Translations under genes and position numbers: made by a program | Notes under the pieces: generated by a model | Databases searched by the model: none | The model's input: the letters and a program-made list of their open reading frames with translations, nothing else | Told to the model about the DNA's origin: nothing | In this document: positions 1-13,166 of the stretch, piece by piece | How the letters are laid out: the number at the start of each line of letters is the position of its first letter | How positions within the stretch are numbered: the stretch's first letter is position 1 | Assembly: GCA_900312665.1 (NCBI GenBank) | Contig: ONZQ02000006.1 | Span: forward strand, 1-64,000 | Source: Cephalotrichum gorgonifer | Taxonomy: Eukaryota > Ascomycota > Sordariomycetes > Microascales > Microascaceae | Reading direction: 5' to 3' | Length of the DNA: 64,000 bases

Positions 1-149
1 CCTAGCTGCTAGGGAGCAGCTAGATATAGATTAGCATAGGGCCTATATACTTATACTTTAAGTAGATATCTATTTCAGTTAAATATCTAGCAGATAGTAC
101 CAGATACTATATACTAATAATATCTAATAGGTTTTTATCTATAATATTA
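1..149 (-). repeat. 3' LTR of element B (cut by window edge)
   Basis: Reverse complement of the LTRs at 1,619-1,857 and 8,751-8,993. The inner boundary at 149 is fixed by the adjacent polypurine tract (C-rich on this strand, 150-163). Roughly 90 bp of the LTR should lie left of base 1. It contains the 9-bp-arm hairpin (2-23) shared by all four LTRs in the window. Confidence 0.85.
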
Positions 150-1613
150 CCCCCCTCCTCCCTTATAGTATCTTCTATATATATCTATAGCTAGCTAGTA
201 ATCTCTATAATAAATAAATTTTCTCTTATCTCCTTGTAGCCTTATCGCTACTATATCATTATTCTTTAGATCCCTCCTCTTCTTTACAGTATCCTTATAC
301 TATACTATACTTTCCCTAAGTATATCTTATATTACTATCAGATCTATAAAGAAGATATACTCTGTAGCTAGGGGATCATATCAGTTCCTGCTAAATTGAA
401 CTACCTTAATATACCAAGATCCTATTATTTATAATATTTAATAGCCTCTATTAAGAGAATATCAATTAAGCCTATTTTGGGAAGATATATACCCTCAGAT
501 TCTATCTATTTAAGAAAGAGTATACCCTCAGGCCCTATATAAGGGGGCTTATCTTTCAGAGCTCTCAAAAACCCTCCCTCCTATATATCTACACTTTTTC
601 ATAGTAAATTAAGATTAATTCTAGATCACTACTATTTTATTACTAATATTCTATAGTTATATCTACTATCTCCATCTAATAGCCTGCTATCAAGATAAAT
701 ATCATCTAGCAGTATAGAAGCAGCTATCTTATTTACTAACTTATTATAGAATCTTATATAAATTTTCTATTTATATATCAAGTAAGTTTAGTAAGTTTAC
801 AGCTTATATATATCGAGTACTGACTGTTCTCATATAGATATAGCCCCTTATAAGATATCTATATAGAAGGATAAAGATTATACTACTCTATCTACTACTA
901 CTACTCCTCCTACTAGCTTGACTACTGTAGATATATAGCTTCCTCTATCCTCCCCAGCTCTAAGTACCCCTCCTATCAGTCCTACTATCAAATCTCCCAG
1001 CCCCAGTATCTCAGATACTACAATCTTGATCTCCAATACTCCTACTATTATAATCTAGCCCCCCCCTATTATAGCCTTATATAAATTTCATATTTACTAT
1101 ATCCTTATAGCAATATCTAACTATATCTAGCCTTATCTTCTAAGTATTCTACTACTACTGATAGTAATCTAAATCCTATAAATTTCTCAGATTTATCTCT
1201 TAACTATTTCACTACTAACTTATATAGTCTAAATATACTAAGTCCTCTACTATCTTATAGCCTCCTGATAGAGAGTATAATATTTAATATATTATCTATC
1301 TCTGATATTTAGATAATCATCTAGGATATAAATATCTATATTAGATAGATAATATATCTTTCTCTCTACTCCTTTATTACTTTCTTATACTGATCTTTCC
1401 TTTTCTCAGATTCTAGTCAGAAATATATCTATTACTCTATAGATAGCTATATATATCAGACTATAGATTACTACTTTCTTTATATTATCTTATAGTTTAC
1501 TAACTACTCCTTAGCTCCCTAATAAACTTATAGATCTTATTAAGAGATATCTTACTATATCAGAATACTATAATAATAATATAAGTATCTATTATCCTTC
1601 TCTCTACTAGACT

Positions 1614-1618
1614 ACTAC
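1614..1618. repeat. Target-site duplication, left copy (ACTAC)
   Basis: ACTAC directly precedes the TG of the element A 5' LTR and recurs directly after the CA of its 3' LTR at 8,994-8,998. Removing element A plus one ACTAC restores continuity of element B, as judged by alignment to the matching stretch of element A near 7,260-7,290. Five-base duplications are normal for Ty3/Gypsy integrases. Confidence 0.9.
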
Positions 1619-1857
1619 TGTTACAGGCAAAAAACCTGTTGAATGTTATCAGTATACAGCATCTGGTGCCATCTGCTAGATGCCTAACTGAAACAGGTAT
1701 CCACTCAAAGTATAAGCGCACAGGCCCTATACTAACCTATACCTAGCTGCTCTCTAGCAGCTAGGCAGTGCCTTCCTCTTTCTTCTTTCCCCCTATCTTA
1801 AGATAATATATACTTTCAGCCCTAACTATTGAATAAACTCTTAGCTAAGCTGTAATA
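1619..1857 (+). repeat. 5' LTR of element A
   Basis: This 239-bp LTR begins TGTTACAGGC and ends at the point where similarity to the 3' LTR (8,751-8,993) stops. It contains a perfect inverted repeat, CTAGCTGCT / AGCAGCTAG with a 4-base loop, at 1,743-1,764. It is less eroded than the internal region. A primer-binding site should follow at 1,858, but no tRNA complement could be assigned. Confidence 0.9.
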
Positions 1858-2029
1858 TATCTCAAGATCTATCAACTAAGAAATATCGATATAGTAGTAA
1901 GCTATAGATGAAAACAGGCCTACCCAGGTATAAGAGATATAGATATAATCCCAGATCCAGGAAGGGATTAATACCTCTATACAGCCCCTACAGGTCCAGA
2001 TCGCTAAGCTATATCACCTCCTTCAAGTA

Positions 2030-5000
2030 ATAAGTACCCTGCTCCTGCCTATCCCCCTTATAGAAGCTATCACTATACCCCCACTAGCCCCAGCACCAGA
2101 CCCAGCATCGATCCCACTGTAAACGAGATCCCTCCTAAATCTATCAAAGTTCTCTAGAAAATACAATGAATATCTGACTTAGCAGTAACAGATATATAAT
2201 AAACTATCTCTCAATATATACCTCTATCCTATAGTATATAAGCAGTGATATCTGATAGGTAGCTACTTGGATACTATACCCAGGAAAGTTACTGAGACCT
2301 TCTATAAAGCTGGCAGCTATAATAGAGACTATAATCCTATGAAATTCATAGAGTATCTTGATTTAATATACTATAACCCCAATATCGCTATCTGTACTAT
2401 AGCTATACTGAAGATACTATAATAAAGAGAGGATCAATTATTTATATATTTTCTCCCCCAGTTTAAGCAGACCCTTACCCAGGTAGGAGGCAGCACTTAG
2501 GCTGATAGTATAAAGATTATATTCCTCAAGGGTATACTGAATATACAGCTATAATATCAGCTTATCTTGATACAGATACCCCTCGAATATAAGGCTTAGA
2601 GCCTTAGGGCCCAGGAAGTCTCTAGCAGGCTTAAAGACCTCATAAAGAATCAGTATTATTATACTGAATAATCTAAGAGATACCTATAAGCCCAAGATAA
2701 TAAGGGCAATATACTTATATCAGGAATAAATAAGCTAGATAAGGGAAGAAACTATAACAATACTAATACCAAGTGCCAACTGAAATCTGAGATCTGGTGA
2801 TACTATAACTACCAGGAGATAGAGTATCTTACAGTATACTGCTATCAGCCTTATATCTCCTATACTATCTATATACAAAGAGGATATAAATATAGTAAGG
2901 ATAAGGAGGAGAAATTATAAGGAGAGAATAAGGAAGATAACTTATTATCAGAAAAAAAGTAGCCTCAATATAAAATCAGATATCAAGGCTAGAATAAGCA
3001 GACTTAGAAGGATAGGAAGTATTTAAGCTATAAATAAACAGCAATCTAGTACTAGTACAGGTTAGAGTCAATAATAAACTTATAAATATACTTATTGATA
3101 TTAGCTATAATTACTATATAGTAATCAGCAAATCCCTCTTTAAGAAGCTCAAGCTACTATTAGTCGACCAGAAGAAGTAGCTCCTCTACAGCTATATAGA
3201 AGATAATGAGATAGTAGAGGCTATCAATATCGCTAAATTCTTAAATAATATAAACAGCTTCCTCGAAGATACCTATACCTATATAATACCAGGCCTTAGA
3301 GAGGATCTCTTCTTAGAGAAGCTATAATATAAGTAGAACAATATAATATATCTAGCAAAGGAGCAATAACTCCTCTACCAGTATAGGAGGATCGAGCTGC
3401 AATTTAGCAGCCAGGAAGAGTTATCCCAGATCCAAGAGATCCAAACTATCTACCTTATCATCAGATCAGTATTCAGTATAGAAATCAAGAGGCTGAGGAG
3501 GCTGAAGAGAGATCATACTAATACTGCAAACTGGATATAAGCTATCAGCTTAGCAGATATCAACAAAGCTCTACAGCAGAAGCCAAGCAGAGACCCTACT
3601 ACCACCATCCTATAAGAATTTTTAAAAGAATTCCCGAAGCTATTCTCGAAAGAGGAGGCTAAGAAGTTACCTCTGTACTATCCTAGCAGTGATCATAAAG
3701 TAAATCTGATACAAGATAGCGATAGTAACAAAATACCCCTCCTATAGAGACCCCTCTATAATATATCCTGCAAGGAACTCCTAGTCCTCTAGAAGATAAT
3801 CATAGACTTAGTCAACCGAAGATTTATCTATATTAGCAGCTTAGTAGCTATAGCACCTATACTATTTATAAAGAAGCCTAGCAGTAGACTCCAGCTCTAC
3901 TATAACTATAGAGCTCTCAATATAATAATAAAGCAAGATCACTACCCCCTCCTACTGATCTCAGAGACCCTATATAGCTTATCGAAGATAAAATAGTTTA
4001 CTAAGCTTAATATAGTTACTACTTTCTATAAGTTAAGGATAGTAAAGGGCCACAAATATAAGACAGCTTTCCAGATATAATTTAGATCTTTTAAATAGAT
4101 GATCTGCCCCTTCAGACTTAGCAGCACCCCTACTATATTCCAATATTATATTAACAATATAATCAGTAAATTCAGAGAATAGATAACAGCCTATCTAGAT
4201 AATATCCTGATTTATATAGATAGCTTATATCAGGAATATATAGTATAGATCTACTATATACTAGTAAGCCTTGAACAGATAGATCTCTACTTAGACCCTA
4301 TAAAATATAAGTTTAATATTAAGATAGTTAAATATCTGGAGTTCATTATAATTACTAGAGAAAGGATATTATATAATCTGGATAAGCTATAAGCTATCTG
4401 CAAGTAATTAAGGCCCTTCTCTACTACCAGGATACAAAATTTCCTCAGATTCATTAATTACTATCAGATTTTTATCCCAGACTTCACTGAGATCACCTAC
4501 ACCTTAATAGCACTGATTAGGAAAAATATCCTTTTCTACTAGGAGCAGGAAGAACAAGTAGCCTTTAAAGAGCTAAAATACTACTTTATCAAGGCCCCCT
4601 TTCTATAATAATAGGACTATAATCGAGTAACTTAGCTAGAGACTGACTGTTCTAGATTTATTCTTAAGAAGATCCTCTTACAGGAGGATAAGAACAGAAT
4701 ATATAGAGTAGTCGCTTATTACTTATAGTGACTTATTACTATAGAGTATAACTATCTAATCTATAATAAAGAGATACTAGTAATCATCAGCTGCTTGAAA
4801 GCCTGGAGAGCAGAGCTATATAGCTATAGTCCTTTTATAGTAGTATATAACTATAAAAATCTTAAGTACTTTATAACTAAGAGGGTACTTATAGAGTAAT
4901 AAAGCTACTAGATTAATAAGATCATATCTTATAACTTCCAGATTAGATATTAGAAGGGGAAGCTTAATATAGTAGTTAATATACTATCTTACTATAAGCA

Positions 5001-6680
5001 AGATATATCTGAAGATAGCTTAGATAAATATAAACAAAGATACTATCAGCAGCTTCTCCTAGAATATATAATCACAGGTATTTACTAATTTAAATTATAA
5101 ACACTAAGCAGTACTAACACTACTATCTCACTGATATCCTAGATATTTAAAGTATAGCCTAAACTATAGACTCTTTGAGATAAGGCAGCTACAAATAATA
5201 AAGAATTCCAGACTGTACAGATAGTAATCCAGCAGGGTATATACTGCTTCCTACTATTGATAGACTTGAAGGTATAGATCTCAGAATATAGGATTGATAT
5301 CTTAGGCAGGGTGATATATCAGAGATACCTCTGAGTATCTGGGAAATAAGCTATAAGTATACTGCAAGGCAGATTAATATAAGCCCTCTATAATTTACAG
5401 ATAGATAGCTACCCAGGCTGGGATATTACTATCTAGCTGATAGATTATAGCTTCTTCTAGCTAGGCTATACTCAGGATATCCAAAAATTTATAAAGAACT
5501 ATAATAAGTACAATAGAGCTACTATCTGGAGAAGAGTAAAGTAAGAGCTCCTCAAGCCCCTCCTGATATCAGAATATATATATAGTGATATAGCTATAGA
5601 CTTTATAGTAGAGCTTCTATCTATAGACAGTGAGAAAGCTATAAATCTCCTTATAATCTATAATCAGTTGATTAAATCAGTAATACTTGAAACAATAGCT
5701 AGCAGTAAAGTAGAAATATATATAGAGTACTTTCTCTACTACTATATACAGTTCTATAGATTCCCTAGAACTATTATTAGTAATCAAGGGACTAACTAGA
5801 TCAGTAAATTCTAGAAGAGGCTCTACTATCTTATAGATATCAAGTAACTCTTAAATATAGTATACTATCCTCAGACTGATAGAGAGCTAGAGTAGATTAA
5901 TCAGGAAGTCCAGAGATATCTATATATCTTTATCAACTATATCTAGGATAACTAGGGCAGGCTCTTATCTACAATATAATTAATATTAAACAACTACAAG
6001 AGCATCTCTATCAAGCTAAATCTATTCTTCCTTAAGTACAATTATTATACTAGCCCTATATAAGTCAAAGAGATCGAGGATAGGAAGTATGATCAGAAGG
6101 AGGCTGATATAAATAAACTGATATATCATCTCAAGGAAGCTATATAGTTCACTCAAGCTGTAATAGTAATAGCCCAGATAAAGAGCAAGGAGGCAGCTAA
6201 TAAGTAGCAGATCTCTACTAAATATTATAAGATCAGAGATCTAGTATAGCTTAATATCTCTAACTATTATTCACCTTATCTATCAAAGAAGCTTAACTGG
6301 CTATATCAGAAATATTGAATTACTAAGATATTAAGAAGCTATAATATCAAACTTAATATCCCCTTAGATATAGAGAACCACTTTTATATTGATCTCTTAT
6401 AGTAAGCTAGTAATAATCTACTATCAGGCTAAGTTACTATAGATTCCTAATCTATACTACTATAGAATGATAAGAGGGAAGAGAAATAGATAATAGAAGA
6501 GATCCTTTATATCTAGAGTAAATAGTAAGGAAGAGACTAAGCTTAAGAGGCCCTAGTCCAATAGAGTAGCTATAAGGAACTGATATAGGAGCCAGTTAGC
6601 CTCTTAGCAGATATAAAGGCCTTAGATATCTATAAATCTAAATATAGGCCGATTGATATTAATAATAGGCTAAGAGAACA
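2030..6680 (+). pseudogene. Degraded gag-pol of element A (Gag, PR, RT, RNase H, INT, chromodomain)
   Basis: Conceptual translation past the stops gives recognisable blocks in chromovirus order. These are a Gag-like region (about 2,130-2,900), an aspartic-protease-like LIDIS (about 3,090), reverse transcriptase (about 3,680-4,400), RNase H (about 4,560-5,100), an integrase zinc-binding region (about 5,300-5,500), an integrase core (about 5,580-6,080) and a chromodomain-like tail (about 6,480-6,660). The RT active-site motif reads YLDN instead of YLDD, and the integrase block around 5,790 reads SNQGT where an aspartate is expected. Both are single G-to-A changes. Dozens of in-frame TAA/TAG codons make it non-functional. 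The domain limits are approximate. Confidence 0.88.
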
Positions 6681-6689
6681 GTATGATAT

Positions 6690-8737
6690 TATAAAGTGAA
6701 AATAGAGTAGTAAAGCTATAAAGTAAGTACAGATTAGTATCTTAAAATATTTAAATATAAAAATAAAAAGAAATCAATTCAGACTAAAACTATAAGTAAT
6801 TGCTCTAATATCCGATACTATAAACAAAATTCTACTATCTTACTACCTTAATACTATAGCTATCCTACTACTTAATTAAATGATAAACTATTATAGGCAG
6901 AATAGGGGATATATAATCAGCTGTCATACTACTTACAGATATAACTACCCTTCTTACTAGCAGAGGCCTAGATAAGAGATTAATATAAGGATACAGTAAG
7001 CAAAAGAGAAGATAAGAGAGGATATACTGAAGCTATAGCCTCCTAGGCAAGCTACTCCTCTAGAATATCTATAATATAAGTAAGTATTATTATCAGGCTA
7101 TCAGATAACTAGGGGATAGAGGGTATAGAGATTAAGATAGAGTAGGCCTAGTAAGTTAACAGTAAATTAGTAGAGAAGAGAGAATATAAATACTTATCTC
7201 TTAGATTAATAGGAAGATCTGAAATAATTTACTATAGAGATAGATAAAGTCTATAAACTGGTTATCCTAGAGATAAGTTAGCAGCAGTCTAGCAGAGAGG
7301 AAGATAATAGATACTTATACTATTATCATAGTACTCCAATATAGCAAGATATCTCTTAATAAGATCTATAAGTTTACTAGAGAGCTAAGAAGCAGTTAAT
7401 AAGCTACAAGATAATATAAAGGAAGTAGTGATCTATAGCCTAGTATATATAGCTATCTGCAGAGTAATAGATATACTTCTAACCAGAATCTGAGAAAAGG
7501 AAAGATCAATATAAGAAAGTAGTAAAGGAGCAGAGAGGAAGATATATTATCTATCTGATACAGATACTTATACCCTAGATGATTATCTAAATATTAAAGA
7601 TAGGTGATATACTAAATATTGTACTCTCTACCAGGAGACTATAAGATAATAGAGGACTTAGTATATTTAGATTATATAAGTTAACAGTAAGATAGTTAAG
7701 AGATAAACCTAGAAAACTTATAGGACTTAGATTACTATTAGTAGTAGTAGAATATTTAGAAGACAAGGCTAGATACAGTCAGATATCACTACAAGGATAC
7801 AGTAAGTATGAAACTTATATAAGGCTGTGGCAGGGGGGGGGCTAGGTTATAGCAATAGGAGCATCGGGGGTCAAGATTACAGTATCTGAGATACTAGGGC
7901 CGGGAGACTCGATGGTAGGACTGACAGGAGGGGTGCCCGGAGCTAAGGAGGATAGAGGAAGCTATATATCTGTAGCAATCGAGCCAGTAGGAGGAGTAGC
8001 AGTAGTAGATAGGATAATACGATTCTTACCCTTCTATATAGATATCTTATAAAGGGCTATATCTATATAAGAACAATCAGTACTTGATATATATAAGCTA
8101 TAAACTTATTAAACTTACTTGATATATAAATAGAAAATTTATATAAGATTCTATAATAAGTCAGTAAATAAGACAGCCACTTTTACACTACTAGGCAATA
8201 CTTATCTTGATAGTAGGCTATTAGACAGAGACAGCAGATACAACTACAGAATATTAGCAGTAAAATAGCAATAACCTGGAATCAACCTCAATTTACTATA
8301 AAAAAGTATAGATATATAGGAGGGAAGGTTTTTAAGAGCTCTGAAGGATAAGCCCCCTTATATAGGGCCCGAGGGTATACTCTTTTCTAAATAGATAGAG
8401 CCTGAGGGTATATACCTTCCTAAAATAAGCTCAATTGATACCCTCTCAATAGAGGCTATTGAGTATTATGAACAATAGGATCTCGGTATATTAAGGTAGC
8501 TCGATTTAGTAGGAACCGATGTAACCCCCTAGCTACAGAGTATACCTTCCTTACAGATCTGATAGTGATACAAGATATACTTAGGGAAAGTATAGTATAG
8601 TATAAGGGCACTATAAAGAAGGGGAAGGACCTAAAGAGTAACAATATAGCAGTAACAAGGCTATAAGGAGATAAGAGAAAATTCATTTATTATAGAGATT
8701 ACTAGCCAGCTACAGATATATATAGAGGGCGCTATAA
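6690..8737 (+). other. Long 3' internal region of element A
   Basis: About 2 kb separates the chromodomain-like end of pol from the polypurine tract, longer than the usual short 3' UTR of chromoviruses. The same stretch exists in element B (reverse complement, 8,999-9,600 and 150-1,613), so it belongs to the family and is not a local insertion. Decay prevents deciding whether it held an additional reading frame. No intact ORF or known domain is visible. Confidence 0.6.
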
Positions 8738-8750
8738 GGGAGGAGGGGGA
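8738..8750 (+). other. Polypurine tract of element A
   Basis: A purine-only run (GGGAGGAGGGGGA, with the preceding purines) abuts the start of the 3' LTR. The mirrored C-rich run at 150-163 marks the same site in element B. This is the expected plus-strand primer site for reverse transcription. Confidence 0.8.
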
Positions 8751-8993
8751 TAATATCATAGATAAAAAAATCTGTTGAATGTTATCAGTATATAGCATCT
8801 GGTGCTATCTGCCAGATGCCTAACTGAAATAGGTATCCACTCAAAGTATGAGCGTACAGGCCCTATACTAACCTATATCTAGCTGCTCCCTAGCAGCTAG
8901 GCAGTATCTTCCTCTTTCTTCTTTCCCCTTATCTTGAGATAATATATACTTTCAGCCCTAACTGTTGAATAAACTCTTGGCCGAGCCATAACA
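8751..8993 (+). repeat. 3' LTR of element A
   Basis: This 243-bp LTR ends in CA at 8,993 and is directly followed by the target duplication ACTAC (8,994-8,998). Compared with the 5' LTR, its first bases are eroded (TAATATCATA), whereas the centre and end are very similar. The LTR hairpin lies at 8,879-8,900. Confidence 0.9.
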
Positions 8994-9599
8994 ACTACTA
9001 ACTTATCTCTAAGATAATCAGTTTATAGACTTCATCTATCTCTATAGTAAATTATTCTAGGCCTTTCTATTAATCTAAGAGATAAATATTTATACTCTCT
9101 CTTCTCTACTAATTTACTATTAACTTATTAGGCCTACTCTATCTCAATCTCTATACCCTCTATCCTCTAGTTATCTGATAGTCTGATAATAGTACTTACT
9201 TATATTATAGATATTCTAGAGGAGTAGCTTATCTAGAAGACTATAGCTTCAGTATATCCTCTCTTATCTTCTCTCTTATCTACTATATCCTTATATTAAC
9301 CTCTTATCTAGGCCTCTATTAGCAAGAAGGATAATTATATCTATAAGTAGTATAATAGTTAACTATATATCCCCTATTCTATCTATAATAATTTATTATT
9401 TAATTAAATAGTAGAATAGCTATAGTATTAAGATAATAAGATAATAGAATTTCATTTATAATATTAGATATTAAAGTAATTATTTATAATTTTAGTCTAA
9501 ATTGATTTCTTTTTATTTTTATATTTAAATATTTTAAGATATTAATCTATATTCACTTTATAGCTTTATTATCCTATTTTCACTTTATAATATTATACT

Positions 9600-12500
9600 A
9601 TTCTCTTAGCCTATTATTAATATCAATCAGCCTATATTCAGACTTATAGATATCCAAGATCTTTATATCTACCAAGAGGCTAACTAGCTCCTATATCAGT
9701 TCCTTATAGCTACTCTATCAGACTAGAGCCTCTCAGGCCTAGCCTCTTCCTTATTACTTATTCTAGATATAAAGGATCTCTTCTACTATCTATTTCTCTT
9801 CCCTCTTATTATTCTATAATAGTATAGATTAAGAATCTATAGTAACTTAGTCTAGTAATAAATTACTACTAGCTTACTATAAGAGATCAATATAAAAATA
9901 GTTCTCTATATCTAAGAGGATATCAAGCTTAATATTATAGCTTCTTAATATCTTAGTAACTTAATATTTCTAATATAGCTAGTCAAGCTTCTTTAATAAA
10001 TAAGATAAATAATAATTAAAGATATTAAACTATACTAGATCTCCAATCTTATAATATTCAGTAGAGATCTATCACTTATTAGCTATCTCTTTATTCTTTA
10101 TCTAGATTATCACTATTATAGCTTAGATAAACTATATAGCTTCCTTAAAGTAATATATTAACTTATTTATATTAGCCTCCTTCTGATTATACTTTCTATC
10201 TTTGATCTCTTTAACTTATATAGAGTTAATATAATAACTATATTTAAGGAAGAATAGACTTAGCTTAATAGAGATACTCTTATAGCTATTTAATACTAAC
10301 TATACTATAGATAAAAGCCTACCCTAGTTATCCTAGATATAGTTAATAAAGATATATAGATATCTCTAGATTTCCTGATTAATCTACTCTAGCCCTCTAT
10401 CAGTCTGAGGATAATATACTATACTCAAGAGCTACTTGATATCTATAAGATAGTAGAGCCTCTTCCAGAATTTACTAGTCCAGTTAATCTCTTGATTACT
10501 GATAATAATTCTAGAGAATCTATAGAACTATATATAATAATAGAGGAAGTATTCTATATATATTTCTACTTTATTACTAGCTATCACTTTAAATATTATC
10601 AATTTAGTTAACTGATTATAGATTATAAGGAGATTTATAGCTTTCTTACTATCTATAAATAGAAGTTCTACTATAAAGTCTATAGCTATATTATTATATA
10701 TATATTCTAATATCAGAAGAGGCTTAAAGAGCCTTTACTTTACTCTTCTCTAGATAATAGCTCTATTATATTTATTATAGTTCTTTATAAATTTCCAGAT
10801 ATCCTGAATATAATCTAGCTAGAAGAAGCTATAATCTACCAGCTAGATAGTAGTATCCCAGCCTAGATAGCCATCTATCTACAAATTATAGAGAGCTTAT
10901 ATTAATCTATCTTACAGTATACTTATAGCTTATTTCCCAGGTACCCAGAGATATCTCTGATATATCACTCTATCTAAGATATTGATCCTATATTCCAAGA
11001 TCTATACCTTTAAATCTATTGATAGTAGGAAGCAGTATATATCCTGCTAGATCACTATCTATATAGCCTGGAATTCTTTATCATTTATAGCTATCTTATC
11101 TTAAAGAGTCTATAGTTCAGACTATATTTCAAATATCTAGGATATCAGTAAGATAGTGATATTAATATTACTCTAGCTATCAAGCTACTAGTATAGATAA
11201 ATCCTCAGTTAATTAAGTCTATAATTATCTTCTAGAGAACTAGGAATTCCTTATAGGATATATTATAGAGAGATCTCTATAGAAGAGATATTTTATTATT
11301 ATTACTATCTTATATCAGATTCACTTTATAGTTACTACTAGGACAATATAGAGATAACTTCTTAGTCTCCTCCTTTAAGAATAACTTCAGGAATTCTTTT
11401 AAAAATTCTTATAGGATAGTAGTAGTAGAGTCCCTACTTAGCTTCTACTATAGAGCTTTATTAATATCTGCTAAGCTGATAGCTTATATCCAGCTTATAG
11501 TATTAATATAACCTCCTCTCAGCTTCCTCAGCCTCTTAATTTCTATATTAAATACTGATCTGATAATAAGGTAAATAGTTTAGATCTCTCAGATCTAGGA
11601 TAACTTTTTCTAGCTACTAAATTATAGCTCAATCTCTCTATACTAGTAGAGAAGTTACTATTCCTTTACTAAATATACTATATCATTCTACTTATATTAT
11701 AGCTTCTCTAAGAAGAGATCCTCTCTAAGGCCTGATATCATATAGATATAGATATCTTCAAGGAAGCTATTTATATCACTTAAGAACTTAGTAATACTGA
11801 TAGCCTCTACTATCTCATTATCTTCTATATAGCTATAAAGGAGCTACTTCTTCCAGTCAATTAATAATAACTTAAGCTTTTTAAAGAGGGATTCACTGAT
11901 TACTATATAGCAATCACAGCTAATATCAATAAATATATTTATAAGTCTATTATTAACTCTAATCTATACTAATATTAGATTACTACTTATTTATAGTTTG
12001 AATACTTCCTATCTTTCTAAGTCTACTTATTCTAGCCTCAATATCTGATTTTATATTGAGGCTACTCTTTTTCTAATAATAAATCATCTTCCTTACTCTC
12101 TCCTTATAATTTCTCCTCCTTATCCTTACTATATTTATATCCTCTTTATATATAGGCAGTATAGGGGATATAAGGCTAGTAGTAGTATACTATAAGATAC
12201 CCTATCTCCTAGCAATTATAATATTACCAGATCTCAGATTTCAGTCAGTATTTAATATCAGTATTATCATAGCTCCTTCCCTTATCTAGCTTATTCATTC
12301 TTAATATAGATATATCACCCTTATTATCTTAGATTTATAGATATCTCTTAGATTATTCAGTATAATAATACTGATTCTTTATAAGGCCTTTAAGTCTACT
12401 AGAGACTTCCTAGGCTCTGAGGCTCTAAGCCTTATATTTAAGGAGTATCTATACTAAGATAAGCTGATATCACAGCTATATATTCAGTATACCCTTAAAG

Positions 12501-12960
12501 AATATAATCTTTATACTATCAGCCTAAATATCACCTTCTGCCTAGATAAAAATCTACTCAAATTAGGAGAGAAAATATATAAATAATTAATCCTCTCTTT
12601 ATTATAGTATCCTCAATATAGCTACAGTATAGATAGCAATATTAAGATTATAGTATATCAAATCAAGATACTCTATAAACTTTATAGGATTATAGTCTCT
12701 ATTATAGCTATCAGCTTTATAGAAGATCTCAGTAACTTTCCTAGATATAGTATCTAAGCAGCTATCTATCAGATATCACTACTTATATATTATAGAATAG
12801 AGATATATATTAAGAGATAGTTTATTATATATCTACTACTGCTAAATTAGATATTTATTATATTTTCTAGAGAACTTTAATAAGCTTAAGAGAGATCTTA
12901 TTTATAGTAAGATTGATATTAGATCTGATATCAGAGCTAGCAGGGATATAGCGATAGCTT
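9600..12960 (-). pseudogene. Degraded gag-pol of element B
   Basis: This is the minus-strand counterpart of the element A gag-pol, alignable over the chromodomain, integrase, RNase H, RT, protease and Gag regions. It contains numerous stop codons, and its transitions differ from those of element A, so the two copies decayed at least partly independently. It is non-functional. Confidence 0.85.
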
Positions 12961-13166
12961 CTATAAGGGGGACAGGCAAGAGTAGAATACTCGCTACTTA
13001 AAGGAGGCAATATAGCTTAGTAATCTGGATCTATAGAGACTATATAGAGATATTAATCTCTTCCTAGATCTGAGATTATATCTATACCTCTTATACCTAG
13101 ATAGATCTATTTTCATCTATAGCTCACTGCTATATCGATACTTCTTAGTTGATAGATCTTAAGATA

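Larger units (their letters stand above)
1..1618 (-). mobile_element. Ty3/Gypsy element B, 3' part (split by element A)
   Basis: This AT-rich stretch is the reverse complement, with many transitions, of the 3' internal region and LTR of element A (about 7,270-8,900). Reading leftward it runs through a 3' internal region, a purine-rich tract (seen as a C-rich run at 150-163) and the start of the 3' LTR, which leaves the window at base 1. Its missing 5' portion resumes at 8,994, so this is one element cut in two by element A. No open frame is preserved. The decay (C-to-T and G-to-A on both strands, TpA excess) is what RIP produces. Confidence 0.88.
1619..8993 (+). mobile_element. Full-length RIP-degraded Ty3/Gypsy chromovirus (element A)
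   Basis: The element has a 5' LTR (1,619-1,857), an internal region with degraded gag, protease, reverse transcriptase, RNase H, integrase and a chromodomain-like C-terminus, a polypurine tract (about 8,738-8,750) and a 3' LTR (8,751-8,993). It totals about 7.4 kb, which is long for a chromovirus because about 2 kb lies between the chromodomain and the 3' LTR. Both ends are TG/CA and are flanked by the 5-bp duplication ACTAC. It lies inside element B, a second copy in opposite orientation, so A inserted later. Many former CAA/CAG/CGA/TGG codons are stops, so it cannot be autonomous. Confidence 0.93.

Noticed and set aside
8456..8686. Minus-strand 76-codon frame in the transposon block
   Set aside because: Lies in the 3' internal region of element A, opposite strand, hydrophobic from AT-rich composition. 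No support in element B.
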